From CAYLNK01 sp964384675 (GTDB lineage: Bacteria > Acidobacteriota > Thermoanaerobaculia > UBA5066): DNA of 52,423 nucleotides. The stretch lies in NCBI GenBank assembly GCA_964384675.1, contig CAYLNK010000007.1, forward strand, positions 1-52,423. Reading direction: 5' to 3'. Below are positions 33,269 to 42,433 of the stretch, in pieces (the first letter of the stretch is position 1; each line of letters begins with the position of its first letter). A program made the translations under genes and the position numbers. Below the pieces are notes generated by a model. That model saw nothing but the letters and a program-made list of their open reading frames with translations. It was not told the origin of the DNA and did no database searches.

Positions 33269-36200
33269 TCAGTTCGGAAGGATGGGCGGCATCGGTTCGT
33301 CGAAGAGGAGCTGGTAGACACCTTCCAGCGGCTCGTTGGGACGCTCGGCGTCCGGGGTCACGACCCGGATGCGCCACTCGCGCGGGCTCGTGGAGGCGTC
33401 CCTCTCGTCGCTCGCGAGCCTCACGTAGTAGAAGAAGCGGAGCGGGCCTCCGAGGATCTCGAGGGTCCCGGTCCAGCCGGCCTTGTCCTCGTTGCGGCCG
33501 CTGATGGCCAGCGACGCATCGGACGGCGCCATCCGCCAGAGGAACGGCTGCGGCTGGGCGCCGGACTTGCGGTCGGTCGACGGGCGCAGGCGCGTGCGCG
33601 TGTCGAAGAGCGACACCGCTCCGACCCGCTCGCCGACGAACTTGCGGCCAGGGGCGGGCGGGAAGTCGAGCACGGTGACGTCGATCTTGTGCTCGCGGAA
33701 GCCTCCGGCGGAGCGGCCACCGCCCCCGAGGGCGTTCCCGGTGGTGCCGCCGATCCCGAACAGGAACCGCTCCCAGCCGCGGGCCACCGCGATGACCGGA
33801 CGCCGCGGCAGGCCGACGAAGTCGAACTCCGGCTCCTGGTTCTGGAGGATCGGGTCGAGGGCGTACTGGTCCGCGAGGCTGCCGACGATGGGGAAGGCGT
33901 CGCTGATGGAGGCCTGGCTGAGCGTGTCGAGGGTGATCTGCCGGGCCACGCCGCCGCTGACGACGCGCCCGGGCTTGAACAGCTCGCCGTTGTAGAAGGA
34001 GATCCGCTGCTGGCGCAGCTGCGCCTCGGAGACGAAGGGGAACTGGTTCGTGCAGCAGCTCTGGAGCTTGGCCCAGACGGGCTCCTCCGACTGGGCGTAC
34101 TGCGGCCGGATCGAGTCGCGCACCAGGTGGGCGCCGATCCCCTCGGCCTCCACCAGCGCGCGGCCGTGGGTGGGATTGTTCTTCACCCGGAGGTTGCGCG
34201 AGAAGGAGTGGTACCCCTTCAGCGACGGCGGCTCGATGGCGGTGGCCAGGGTCTTCCACGCCTTGAGCGGCTCCTGGTCGACGCCGGTGACCGTGGAGCG
34301 GAAGACGTCGAGCGCCTGCATCAGCTCCGGCTCGATCTCCTTCTTGCCGCCGCCGGGCTGGGGCTGCTTGCGAGGCAGGACCTTCTGCTTGTAGTAGTCG
34401 TACGCCTGCCGGAGCGCGGTATTCGCGCTCGCGAACTGGGCGAAGTCCGCCTCGGTCAGCTCGCCCGAACGCTCGGCCGGCGCCGCGGCCTCGCCTCCGC
34501 CCGCCGACGGGTTCCACTTCGCCACGATCTGCTGGTATTCCCGCCACGTCCTGGCGAGCTGCATCGCGCGGAGGGGAACGTAGAAGCCGCCGCCGCCGCT
34601 GGGCCGGTATCCCGTCCCCATGGTGTCGATGTACCGCTTGAGGTAGTCGACCTCGGTGTTGGAGAGCGAGCCGCGCATCGAGGCCACGTCGGGACGTCCG
34701 CCCGCGATGCGGGCCTGCTCGGTCTGCACCACGAAGCCGCTGGCGCTGGGGATCATGACCCGCACGACCGCCGGGTCGAGGCAGCCGCCGCACGACGGGC
34801 CGATCGCCTTCTCGAAGAACTCCTTGGCCGGCGGGAAGATCCGGTAGACGTAGGCGACCTCGGAGACCAGGTTCACGAAGTTGCGCGCCTGCGGCCAGTT
34901 GAAGCCGGGGGCCAGACCCCCGATGTCGAGCTTCCCGATGTCCGGGCCGAGCGCCGCGATCCGGAGCCCGTCCTGCTGCTGGCGCCATTTGTCGAGCGTG
35001 GCGGTCCGCTCCGGAACGCTCGAGAGGCCCGAGGCCTGCTGGACGAGGTTCTTCCGGTCGGGCGAGGCCTCGAAGGCCACGAGGTCGCCGTAGCCCGTGA
35101 CGTCGACGACCACCTTCCTGACCGACAGGGCGTTCGCCGTCCACTTCATCCGGGCCGGCTGCGCGTCGGCCTCGACGAGATAGACGTAGCTGTTTCGCTG
35201 CGACTCCAGGTTCTTGGCACCCACCGAGAGGTCCCCGATGATCTTCGCCCGCTGGCCCTCGTTGACGAGACCGGGCGCCACCGACGTGTACTTGATCAGC
35301 GCGTCGTAGTCGGTGTTGAAGTTCTTCCGCCAGTCCTCGAACCAGGCGCCCGGGAATCCCGTGGCGCCGGGCCGGGCGGTGGCGAGGTGGGCGTCGACGA
35401 GCTTGCCGATCGCCTCGAGCTCCGATCCGGCCGTTGCCGAGCGGGCCAGGAGAGTCTGCGAGACGGGGTCGTCGGTGCCGATCGTCCCCTGGTACGCCGC
35501 GACGTACTTCTGGAGGAGGTCGTACAGCTTGTAGTCCCACTTGGCGAGGTTGGCGATGGTCCAGAACTCCTCGAACTTCTTGACCGGCTTGTCGAGGGAG
35601 GGGACCTTCGTGCTGACCGTCTCGGGGGGCGGCGCGATTCCTTGCGCCTTGTCCGGGAGCACCGCCTGGAGGAGGACCTCGGGCGTCTGATCGGAGAGCT
35701 GCATCCGTTCGGTCCAGCCGTCGATCTCCTCGGACCGCGTCGTCGCCTTCACCCCCTTGGTGTTCTGGAGAAACGCGATGACGGGCTTGAGCTGGAGCTC
35801 CTTCGTCTTGACCAGGATCTCGGCCGCGTCCTGGGGCGGGTTCTTCCAGGCGAACCAGCGCATGTGGTTCTCGACGTGGACGAAGAACGTGCGGTAGTCG
35901 TACGGGCCGCTCCAGTCGAGAACGCCGCTGCGCGCCTCGGTCTCGTTCATCAGGGGGATGGCGACGTACTCGAGGTACAGCTTCTGCTGGAAGAGGGCCA
36001 GGTACTGGTTGATCTCGTTCGACTTCGTTCCCTTCAGGAAGAGGGCGAAGATGAACGGGTGCTTGCGTAGCTCGGCCCGGTCGTCGTTCAGCTTCTTGGA
36101 CAGCTCGTACGCCTTGGCCACCGTGCACGGCCCCTTGTCGACGCATTCCTGAGCCTGCGTCACGTGGAGCCGGACCGGGTTGACGATCCGCTTCAGCCCG

Positions 36201-37588
36201 ATCCAGGCCGGGATCATGCAGCCGACGACGAGGAGGACGATGGCCGCCGCCACGATGCGTATGGCCCAGGTGACCTTCTTCTCGCGCTCCCGCGCCGCCG
36301 CCGTCCGGACGATCAGGCCCTGCTCGGGAAAGACCTTCTTGTCGTAGAAGTCGCGGATGAAGAACGCCCGCGACTTCTTGAAGATCGACTCGAGATCCTC
36401 GACGACGCCGCCGCCCTTCGCATCGGCCGTGCCGCTCCCGAGGAGCTCACGCATCGCCTTGGCGATCGGGCGCCCCTGCTGGACGCCGCTCGAGACGTAG
36501 TAGCCCCGGAACAGGAACGGCTCGTCGTACCGGTTGGCGACGAAGATCGCGTCGAGGTACCGCTTGAGCGGGTCCTTCAGGGCGCGCAGCTCCTCCGGGA
36601 AGATGAAGAGGCGGTCGACGGTGACGACGTTCTCCTCGGTGGAGGAGAAGCGGAGCCGCATCTTGTGGGCGCGCGTCGCGATGTCCTCGAACGACGCGTC
36701 GAACTGGGCCGGGTCGTACCCCTTCTCGGTGCCGACCGGGTTCGACCAGCCGAAGAGCTGCTTCTGGTCGACCGGGTCGAGCTTGGAGAAGAACTCCGAG
36801 AACCCGAGGATCCGGTCGGCCTTGGTCACCATGATGAAGATCGGGAAGCGGATCTCCAGCACCCGCTGGAGGTTCATCAGCTTGGCCCTGATGTTCTGGG
36901 CCTTCTTCTCCATCTCCTCGGGCTTGTCCTCGAGGAGCGACGTGCACGGGACGACGATGATGACGCCGTTGATGGGGCAGAACTTCCGGTGGCGCTTCAG
37001 GAGCTTCAGGAAGGTCGACCACTCGGCCGAGTCCGGGGCGTTCTCCTCCTGGAACGTGAAGCGCCCCGCGGTGTCGAGGATCACGGCCTCGTTGGCGAAC
37101 CACCAGTCGCAGCTCCGCGTGCCGCCCGTGCCGGAGAGCCCCTCGCCGCCGACCGGGAACTCCAGGCCGGAGTTCTTCAGGGTCGTCGACTTGCCCGACT
37201 GCGGCTCGCCGATCAGCATGTACCAGGGGAGCGAGTAGAGCGAGAGGCCCGTGCCCTGGAGCTGCTTGACCGCGTCGTCCCACTTGCCGGACAGCTCCTT
37301 GACGGCCTCCCGGACCTCCTGCTTGGAGGCCCCGGCGCCGCGCTCCCCTTCCTTCCGGATCTCGCCGGCGAGGGCGTCCCCCTGCTTCTTGTCCCGCCGG
37401 TTCATGGCGAGGTCGAAGAGGGAGGCGATGATGGCGATCAGCACCATCCCGCCGAGGACCATCCACCAGTACTTGTAGATCCCGAGCGCGTTGGACAGGA
37501 CCATCGCGAGCGGGATGAAGAGGAAGACCGCCCCCAGGTACTTCAGGGGCTTGGGGAGGTTCCTGAGGAGTTCGATCAGCTCGTACAT
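33269..37588 (-). CDS. tssM: T6SS inner-membrane protein TssM (IcmF-like)
   Basis: 1439 residues; family members are about 1100-1300. With TssL and TssJ it forms the trans-envelope complex. Two N-terminal membrane helices (about 17-60), then a cytoplasmic NTPase domain with an intact Walker A (GEPQSGKST, about 127-135) and DTAGRFTFQE, and a third helix near 437-460. A very large periplasmic region (about 465-1439) follows. It ends with the TssJ-binding C-terminal beta domain. The intact Walker A suggests NTP binding, which is not universal in TssM. It follows tssL by 16 nt and precedes tagF by 3 nt. Confidence 0.93.
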   Translation of the reverse strand: MYELIELLRNLPKPLKYLGAVFLFIPLAMVLSNALGIYKYWWMVLGGMVLIAIIASLFDLAMNRRDKKQGDALAGEIRKEGERGAGASKQEVREAVKELSGKWDDAVKQLQGTGLSLYSLPWYMLIGEPQSGKSTTLKNSGLEFPVGGEGLSGTGGTRSCDWWFANEAVILDTAGRFTFQEENAPDSAEWSTFLKLLKRHRKFCPINGVIIVVPCTSLLEDKPEEMEKKAQNIRAKLMNLQRVLEIRFPIFIMVTKADRILGFSEFFSKLDPVDQKQLFGWSNPVGTEKGYDPAQFDASFEDIATRAHKMRLRFSSTEENVVTVDRLFIFPEELRALKDPLKRYLDAIFVANRYDEPFLFRGYYVSSGVQQGRPIAKAMRELLGSGTADAKGGGVVEDLESIFKKSRAFFIRDFYDKKVFPEQGLIVRTAAAREREKKVTWAIRIVAAAIVLLVVGCMIPAWIGLKRIVNPVRLHVTQAQECVDKGPCTVAKAYELSKKLNDDRAELRKHPFIFALFLKGTKSNEINQYLALFQQKLYLEYVAIPLMNETEARSGVLDWSGPYDYRTFFVHVENHMRWFAWKNPPQDAAEILVKTKELQLKPVIAFLQNTKGVKATTRSEEIDGWTERMQLSDQTPEVLLQAVLPDKAQGIAPPPETVSTKVPSLDKPVKKFEEFWTIANLAKWDYKLYDLLQKYVAAYQGTIGTDDPVSQTLLARSATAGSELEAIGKLVDAHLATARPGATGFPGAWFEDWRKNFNTDYDALIKYTSVAPGLVNEGQRAKIIGDLSVGAKNLESQRNSYVYLVEADAQPARMKWTANALSVRKVVVDVTGYGDLVAFEASPDRKNLVQQASGLSSVPERTATLDKWRQQQDGLRIAALGPDIGKLDIGGLAPGFNWPQARNFVNLVSEVAYVYRIFPPAKEFFEKAIGPSCGGCLDPAVVRVMIPSASGFVVQTEQARIAGGRPDVASMRGSLSNTEVDYLKRYIDTMGTGYRPSGGGGFYVPLRAMQLARTWREYQQIVAKWNPSAGGGEAAAPAERSGELTEADFAQFASANTALRQAYDYYKQKVLPRKQPQPGGGKKEIEPELMQALDVFRSTVTGVDQEPLKAWKTLATAIEPPSLKGYHSFSRNLRVKNNPTHGRALVEAEGIGAHLVRDSIRPQYAQSEEPVWAKLQSCCTNQFPFVSEAQLRQQRISFYNGELFKPGRVVSGGVARQITLDTLSQASISDAFPIVGSLADQYALDPILQNQEPEFDFVGLPRRPVIAVARGWERFLFGIGGTTGNALGGGGRSAGGFREHKIDVTVLDFPPAPGRKFVGERVGAVSLFDTRTRLRPSTDRKSGAQPQPFLWRMAPSDASLAISGRNEDKAGWTGTLEILGGPLRFFYYVRLASDERDASTSPREWRIRVVTPDAERPNEPLEGVYQLLFDEPMPPILPN

Positions 37589-37604
37589 GACGCCTCTTCC
37601 GGTG

Positions 37605-38294
37605 CTACGAAACGAGCTTCATCGCGGCGGCGACGGTGCGCAGGTCGCTGATGAGCGAGGACCAGATCAGGAACGTGATGACGTAGTACATGAACAGCGC
37701 GCCGACGCCGATGATCGCGACGCGCCCGAGGGTCACCACGGGATTCAGCTTCTTCTGCGATTGCGCCGTGACGTGATAGGCCTCGGGGGTGATCTTGTCG
37801 CTCTCGGTGGCCAGGTACTCGGCGAGGATCCGGTACACCTTCTTGCGGGCCTCGGCGAGCTTCTCCGGGCGTTCCCGGTACCGGCCCCGGAACCCGAGGG
37901 CGAATCCCGCGTAGACGATGCTGGCCAGCTCCACGTCCTCCGGACGCAGGTCCTTGGCGATGGCGAAGTACTGGTCGCCGCCGATGTTCGTGTTGAAGAT
38001 CTTCTCCTCGAAGATCCGGTCCTGCCACTGGGGGGAGAACTCCCACCCGGAGTGGAGCAGGATCTCGTCGGCCATCACCACCAGGGGGTAGCGCGCCTTC
38101 TCGTAGAGGGTGTCCAGGCGCGGGTCGGTGCGCGCCTCCTTCCGCTGGTCCTCGAAGATCTGCTCCAGGTCGGCCGCGACGTCCTCGAGGTCGACCCGGA
38201 TCCCCTTGCGCACCTTCTGCCGGAACGCGGACAGGAAGAGGAACTGCGGGGACGCGAGCCGGAAGAGCAGCGTGGTGTAGTCGGTGCTAGCCAT
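37605..38294 (-). CDS. tssL: T6SS inner-membrane protein TssL (DotU-like)
   Basis: 229 residues. The DotU cytoplasmic helical domain occupies about 1-180 with VVMADEILLHSGW and DVELASIVYAGFALGFRGRY near 115-140. A single C-terminal membrane helix at about 187-210 anchors it. It binds TssM and TssK. No OmpA/peptidoglycan-binding domain is fused, so anchoring to the wall needs another protein. Its start overlaps the tssK stop by 8 nt. Confidence 0.92.
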   Translation of the reverse strand: MASTDYTTLLFRLASPQFLFLSAFRQKVRKGIRVDLEDVAADLEQIFEDQRKEARTDPRLDTLYEKARYPLVVMADEILLHSGWEFSPQWQDRIFEEKIFNTNIGGDQYFAIAKDLRPEDVELASIVYAGFALGFRGRYRERPEKLAEARKKVYRILAEYLATESDKITPEAYHVTAQSQKKLNPVVTLGRVAIIGVGALFMYYVITFLIWSSLISDLRTVAAAMKLVS

Positions 38295-39714
38295 TCATGG
38301 ACCCCGGCTTGTTCAGGATGTAGAGCGCGAACCTGGTCTTGGCTGCCGTGTCCTTCACCGCGAGGGCCATGTTGCGGTCCTTGGTGACGTTCACCCAGTA
38401 CGGGTTGTCGGCTTCCTTCTCGATCGCGTAGTAGTAGTAGTTCTCGTGGGTCGGGAGGCCCGCCGGCGCGCGGGTCTCCGGCTCGGCGTCGATCTCGAGG
38501 AGACCGATCAGGCGCCGGATCCGGAGGACCGGGATGTCGCGCAGCGCCCCGAGCTTCATGGTGCGGAACGCCACCTCCAGGTCCTGCTTCTTCATCTCGG
38601 TCTCGATGCAGAAGTAGACCTTCACGTCGGGGGCGAGCCATTCGGGAAGGAGGTCGACCGAGAAGAGGTCGTACTTCTCGGCCTTCTGGGTCTCCTTCTC
38701 GAACGTGAGGACCTCGCGGAAGACGAAGTCCACCTTCACGAAGCGCGACGCGATGATCTTCTCGAGGAGCATCTCGATGATCCGGCACGTCTCGTAGAAG
38801 CAGGGCCCCAGGTTCTCGTGGTCGTAGAGCGGGATCTCCAGGGCCTTCTTCCCGTCGTCGAAGATCGAGAGCTCGCCGGCCAGCCGGGAGAACTCCTTGT
38901 AGACGTCGAACGGGTGGATCCGCTGCAGCCGCGTCAGCTGCTGCATCAGGAACTTGTAGCTCCCGAGGATCTGCAGCTTGATGATCGTCTGCCAGCCGGC
39001 GGTCCCCTCCGAGTCCATCGTGAGCCGTCCCGAGGCCAGCTCCGAGAGGAGGATCCGGTGCTTGGCCTCGATCCGGTTCGTGATGCTGTCGCACAGGATC
39101 TGGAGCACCCGCCAGGCGCCGATCTCGGTGACGGGAGGGATGAAGTCGCGCGACAGGACCGGGTGGTTCTTCCCCTGCCCGGAGCGCTCGACGAAGGCGA
39201 TCGGGACGCACTCGTAGCCGTCCCGGTTCTCGGACCCGAAGAAGAAGCGGCCGTTGTAGCGCTTCACCTCGACCGGCTGCGGGTTGGCGCCGACGTTCTC
39301 GTCCATCACGTCGGCCAGGTCCGCCGTGAACCGCCGGTCCGACCCGCCCACCCGCTCACCCGGCAGGAACGCGTTCGGCTGCGCGTGCCGCCAGTTGGGG
39401 ACTCCCAGCCACACCTTCATGCGGCCGCCCGCCTGGTCCAGCTCCTGCCGGAAACCCTGAGGCGACAGGCGCAGGTTCGAGCCGAGCGACAGGACCGTGC
39501 CGTCCTTGAGCTTGATCTCGGCCTCGCGCAGCTCGAGGGTGAAGTTCTCCAGCTGGTCGAGGGCGATGTCGATCGCCGTGACACCCCACGAATACGGCTG
39601 GATGCGGCGGATCTCGGTGGCGAGGAGCTCCTCGCGGTATCGCTCCGCCGCCTGCAGGTGGTGCGGCCGGAGGAACATCCCCTCCGACCAGAAGACGGGC
39701 GGTGTCTTGCTCAT
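38287..39714 (-). CDS. tssK: T6SS baseplate connector TssK
   Basis: 475 residues, typical for TssK. It trimerises and links the baseplate to TssL/TssM. The start PPVFWSEGMFLRPHHLQAAE is the family hallmark, and DVKVYFCIET and IPLYDHENL regions fit the neck and head. It lies 19 nt downstream of the lipoprotein gene and overlaps tssL by 8 nt. The other baseplate genes (tssE, tssF, tssG) are not in the window. Confidence 0.93.
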   Translation of the reverse strand: MSKTPPVFWSEGMFLRPHHLQAAERYREELLATEIRRIQPYSWGVTAIDIALDQLENFTLELREAEIKLKDGTVLSLGSNLRLSPQGFRQELDQAGGRMKVWLGVPNWRHAQPNAFLPGERVGGSDRRFTADLADVMDENVGANPQPVEVKRYNGRFFFGSENRDGYECVPIAFVERSGQGKNHPVLSRDFIPPVTEIGAWRVLQILCDSITNRIEAKHRILLSELASGRLTMDSEGTAGWQTIIKLQILGSYKFLMQQLTRLQRIHPFDVYKEFSRLAGELSIFDDGKKALEIPLYDHENLGPCFYETCRIIEMLLEKIIASRFVKVDFVFREVLTFEKETQKAEKYDLFSVDLLPEWLAPDVKVYFCIETEMKKQDLEVAFRTMKLGALRDIPVLRIRRLIGLLEIDAEPETRAPAGLPTHENYYYYAIEKEADNPYWVNVTKDRNMALAVKDTAAKTRFALYILNKPGSMNG

Positions 39715-39733
39715 CGCGCCTCCGGGACCAGGG

Positions 39734-40264
39734 TCAAGGCGTGACGACCGTCAGCTCGCGGTCCTGGACGGAGACCGTGATGGTCTTCCCCTGCCAGCGG
39801 TCCCGCGGCAGGACGACGATGTAGCCGGTCGGGTTGGGGGTCTGGTACTTGTAGTCGGCGATCACGACCAGGTTCTTGAGGTCCCTCTCCTCGCGCCCCT
39901 TGATCGGCTCGAAGACGATGGTCCGGTCGCAGCGGAGCTGGCCGTCCGGCGCCGGGAACGTGATGGTCTGGACGCGATTGCGCAGGGCGAACCGCATGTC
40001 GTTGTAGAACCACTTCTCGCCCTGCTGCTGGATCTGCTGGGTCTCGGCCTCGGTCGCCCGGATGACGTCGACCGTCAGCAGCAGGCCGCCGTTGATCGCC
40101 GGGCCGCAGCGGAAGTCCACCTTGCCCGAGATGCCGCTGCAGCCGGAGCTGAAAAGGGCGATCGCGGCGAGCAGCGGCGCCGCGAGGCGGAGCGCAAGGA
40201 GGGGACGCGGGCGAGGGGATGAGAGAGAGAGCAGCACGGGCTCCCCGGACATGTCGTACCTCAT
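39734..40264 (-). CDS. tssJ: TssJ-like T6SS lipoprotein
   Basis: 176 residues. A signal sequence with a lipobox at LFSSGC (lipid-modified Cys about 42) is followed by a beta-sandwich of about 130 residues. In canonical systems TssJ anchors TssM to the outer membrane. The gene holds the tssJ position (FHA - tssJ - tssK - tssL - tssM), but sequence similarity to known TssJ is weak to my eye, so the name rests largely on position, lipobox and size. The ATG at 40264 overlaps the FHA stop (ATGA). The signal has a rather long N-region; the ATG at residue 5 is an alternative start. Confidence 0.7.
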   Translation of the reverse strand: MRYDMSGEPVLLSLSSPRPRPLLALRLAAPLLAAIALFSSGCSGISGKVDFRCGPAINGGLLLTVDVIRATEAETQQIQQQGEKWFYNDMRFALRNRVQTITFPAPDGQLRCDRTIVFEPIKGREERDLKNLVVIADYKYQTPNPTGYIVVLPRDRWQGKTITVSVQDRELTVVTP

Positions 40265-42390
40265 TCGAGCGACCTCCTCTTGTTGAGCTTCTCGAGCTTG
40301 TCGAACTCTTCCTTGGCGAGACGGCCCACCGTCTGCAGGACCTGATCCTGGACGACGTCCGGCGAGAGGTCCCGCACCGCCTGACGGTACAGCTCCCACC
40401 AGTCCGCCGTCTCGCCCGCCAGCTTCCAGCCGGCGGAGCGCGGAGCGGCCTCGATCTGGGCCGGGCTGATCTTCTTCCAGAGCTTCTCGAACCAGGAGCG
40501 GGGCGCCTCGTGGTAGCCGGCCAGGATCGACACCTGCCAGCGCTGGAGCTCGTTCAGGTACGCCTTGATCTTCTCGAGGTTGGACCATTTCCCCTCCTCG
40601 AGGCCCAGGAGCAGCGACTCCAGCTTGTTCTTGTAGAGCGGCAGGCGGAACTCGCTCACGTCGCTGCCGGGCATCGTGGTCGACTGGACGAGGCCGAGGA
40701 TGAACCCCTCGAGGTTGACCGCGAAGTCCACCAGGTCGCGTACCGCGCGGAGGTGCTTCTCGAGGGCCGCCTGCGAGGCGTCGTCCTGGGCCAGCAGGGC
40801 CCGCCACGGCAGGTCGCGCACCACCGTGGAGGATTTCGTTCGCTTCTCGGCCAGCTCGCGCCGCAGCCGCTCCGTCTCGCGGGTGAGATCGCTCACCCGC
40901 TGCTTGAGAGACGCCACCTCGCCGGCGTCCACGACGATGGGAGGGGGCACCGCCAGGGGGAAGTGCGTGCGGAGGCGGTCCACCAGCGCCTGCCGCTTCT
41001 CGGGCGGGAGGCCGCGGACCTCCTTGGCGAGACGCCTCTTCAGCGTCTCGCGACGCGCCGCGGCGGTCGCGAAGCGATAGGTCGCCGCGGTCTCCAGGAT
41101 CTCCCGGGCGAGCTGCTGAGCCTGCTGGTCGAGGAGGGGGTCGGACGGCGTCTCGACCTTCGGCGCCTGAGGACGCGGCGCCTCGGGAGGGGGCTCCGGA
41201 GCCGCCGTTCGTGGCGTCTGGCCCGCGGGCGCCGGCGGCGTCCCGGCCGTGGCTGCCGCTCCCCTGCCCCGCATCGGCGGAGGAAGCGGGACCTCCTCCA
41301 GACGGGTCGCGGGTCCGCCCCAGGCGGCGCCGTCAGGACGGCGGCTCTGAGCCGTCCCGGCCACCGGCGACGGGTCCGGAGCCTGGAGCACCATCGAGAC
41401 GCTGGGCGGAAGGCGCCCCTGCGACGAATCGAATTGCGGGATGTTCCCCGTATCGGCGAGGTCCGGCGAGGCGTCCCTCCGGACCGGCTGGTTCATTCCC
41501 GTCCGGCGCGGCGCCGGAGCCGGCGCAGGGGCCTCCGCGCCCCGCTCCACGTCGCCGACCTCGGGGAACCGGTGAGCCGCGAGCCATCCGCCCACGGCGC
41601 CCCGCAGGTCGTGGCGCAGCTGCCGCATCAGGTCCTTGCGGACGAACGTCTCGAGCTCCTGGGGCGGAACCCCCGGGAGGCGGCGCAGGGTCTCGGACAG
41701 GAAGAGCGAGGCCTTCGGCGACACGATCGAGCCCGTGACGTCGGGCCGCGTCTCGATCGGCCGCGCGAAGATCTGCTTGAGCCAGTCGAACGGACCCTCG
41801 AAGAGCCCCCCCTCCCAGAGGTCGGTCAGCGCCGAGTCTCGTGACCAGCCGGCCTCGCGAAACGAGCGCTGGACCCACTCGTTTCGGGACCGGATCAGCG
41901 CGTCGCAGAGGTGGCGCGTGTCGACGTAGCGCTCGCCCCGGTGCTCGGCCGCCTCGCGCGCGCTGACCAGGATGTTCTGGAGCGCGGGCTCGGTGATCCG
42001 GGGCAGCTCACCGGAGATGCCCCCCTGCTGCTCGACGGCCACCTCGTCGAGGACGTCGACGCGGATCGGCGTGAGCGAGATGAGGAAGATCTCGCCCGCC
42101 ATGATCTCGGCCTCCTCACCGACCGGAGGCCGGGCGAAGAACGTGCCGTTCGTGCTGCCGAGGTCGCGGACGTGGAAGCGTCCACGGTCGACGCGCATCT
42201 CCGCATGCGTCGAGGACACGCCGACGCCCTGGGTGAGCACGAAGTCGTTCGTCAACCCCGTCTTCCGGTCCTTCGCGAGCCGGCCGACCCGGACGATCCG
42301 GGGCGCCGAGCCGAGCTCCGCGCTGAAGCGGAGCCCCTCCATCGGGCCCAGCCAGACCTCGAGCGACAGGAAGTTCTTGGTCCGGCTCAT
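40261..42390 (-). CDS. FHA-domain T6SS protein with Clp_N-like segment
   Basis: 709 residues from the ATG at 42390, with AGGGAGG about 12 nt upstream. The forkhead-associated domain (about 10-110) has intact phosphothreonine contacts: VGRLAKD, VSSTHAEM and DLGSTNGTFF. Next, about 120-190 (LQNILVSAREAAEHRGERYV and TRHLCDALIRS) looks like a Clp N-domain repeat, as in ClpB and ClpV. A Pro/Ala-rich linker spans about 270-420. The C-terminal 250 or so residues are helical with a coiled coil near 490-530. Fha scaffolds in other T6SSs bind phosphorylated partners and are held off by TagF. It lies between the kinase-like gene and the lipoprotein gene. Confidence 0.78.
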   Translation of the reverse strand: MSRTKNFLSLEVWLGPMEGLRFSAELGSAPRIVRVGRLAKDRKTGLTNDFVLTQGVGVSSTHAEMRVDRGRFHVRDLGSTNGTFFARPPVGEEAEIMAGEIFLISLTPIRVDVLDEVAVEQQGGISGELPRITEPALQNILVSAREAAEHRGERYVDTRHLCDALIRSRNEWVQRSFREAGWSRDSALTDLWEGGLFEGPFDWLKQIFARPIETRPDVTGSIVSPKASLFLSETLRRLPGVPPQELETFVRKDLMRQLRHDLRGAVGGWLAAHRFPEVGDVERGAEAPAPAPAPRRTGMNQPVRRDASPDLADTGNIPQFDSSQGRLPPSVSMVLQAPDPSPVAGTAQSRRPDGAAWGGPATRLEEVPLPPPMRGRGAAATAGTPPAPAGQTPRTAAPEPPPEAPRPQAPKVETPSDPLLDQQAQQLAREILETAATYRFATAAARRETLKRRLAKEVRGLPPEKRQALVDRLRTHFPLAVPPPIVVDAGEVASLKQRVSDLTRETERLRRELAEKRTKSSTVVRDLPWRALLAQDDASQAALEKHLRAVRDLVDFAVNLEGFILGLVQSTTMPGSDVSEFRLPLYKNKLESLLLGLEEGKWSNLEKIKAYLNELQRWQVSILAGYHEAPRSWFEKLWKKISPAQIEAAPRSAGWKLAGETADWWELYRQAVRDLSPDVVQDQVLQTVGRLAKEEFDKLEKLNKRRSLE

Positions 42391-42433
42391 CGGATCGAGA
42401 ATACCTCCCTGTCCCGCTGGAATCGGGGCGCGC

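Noticed and set aside
31998..36146. Long open frames on both strands overlapping tssM and tagF
   Set aside because: They are out-of-frame shadows of the high GC third positions. TssM and TagF motifs lie in the chosen frames.
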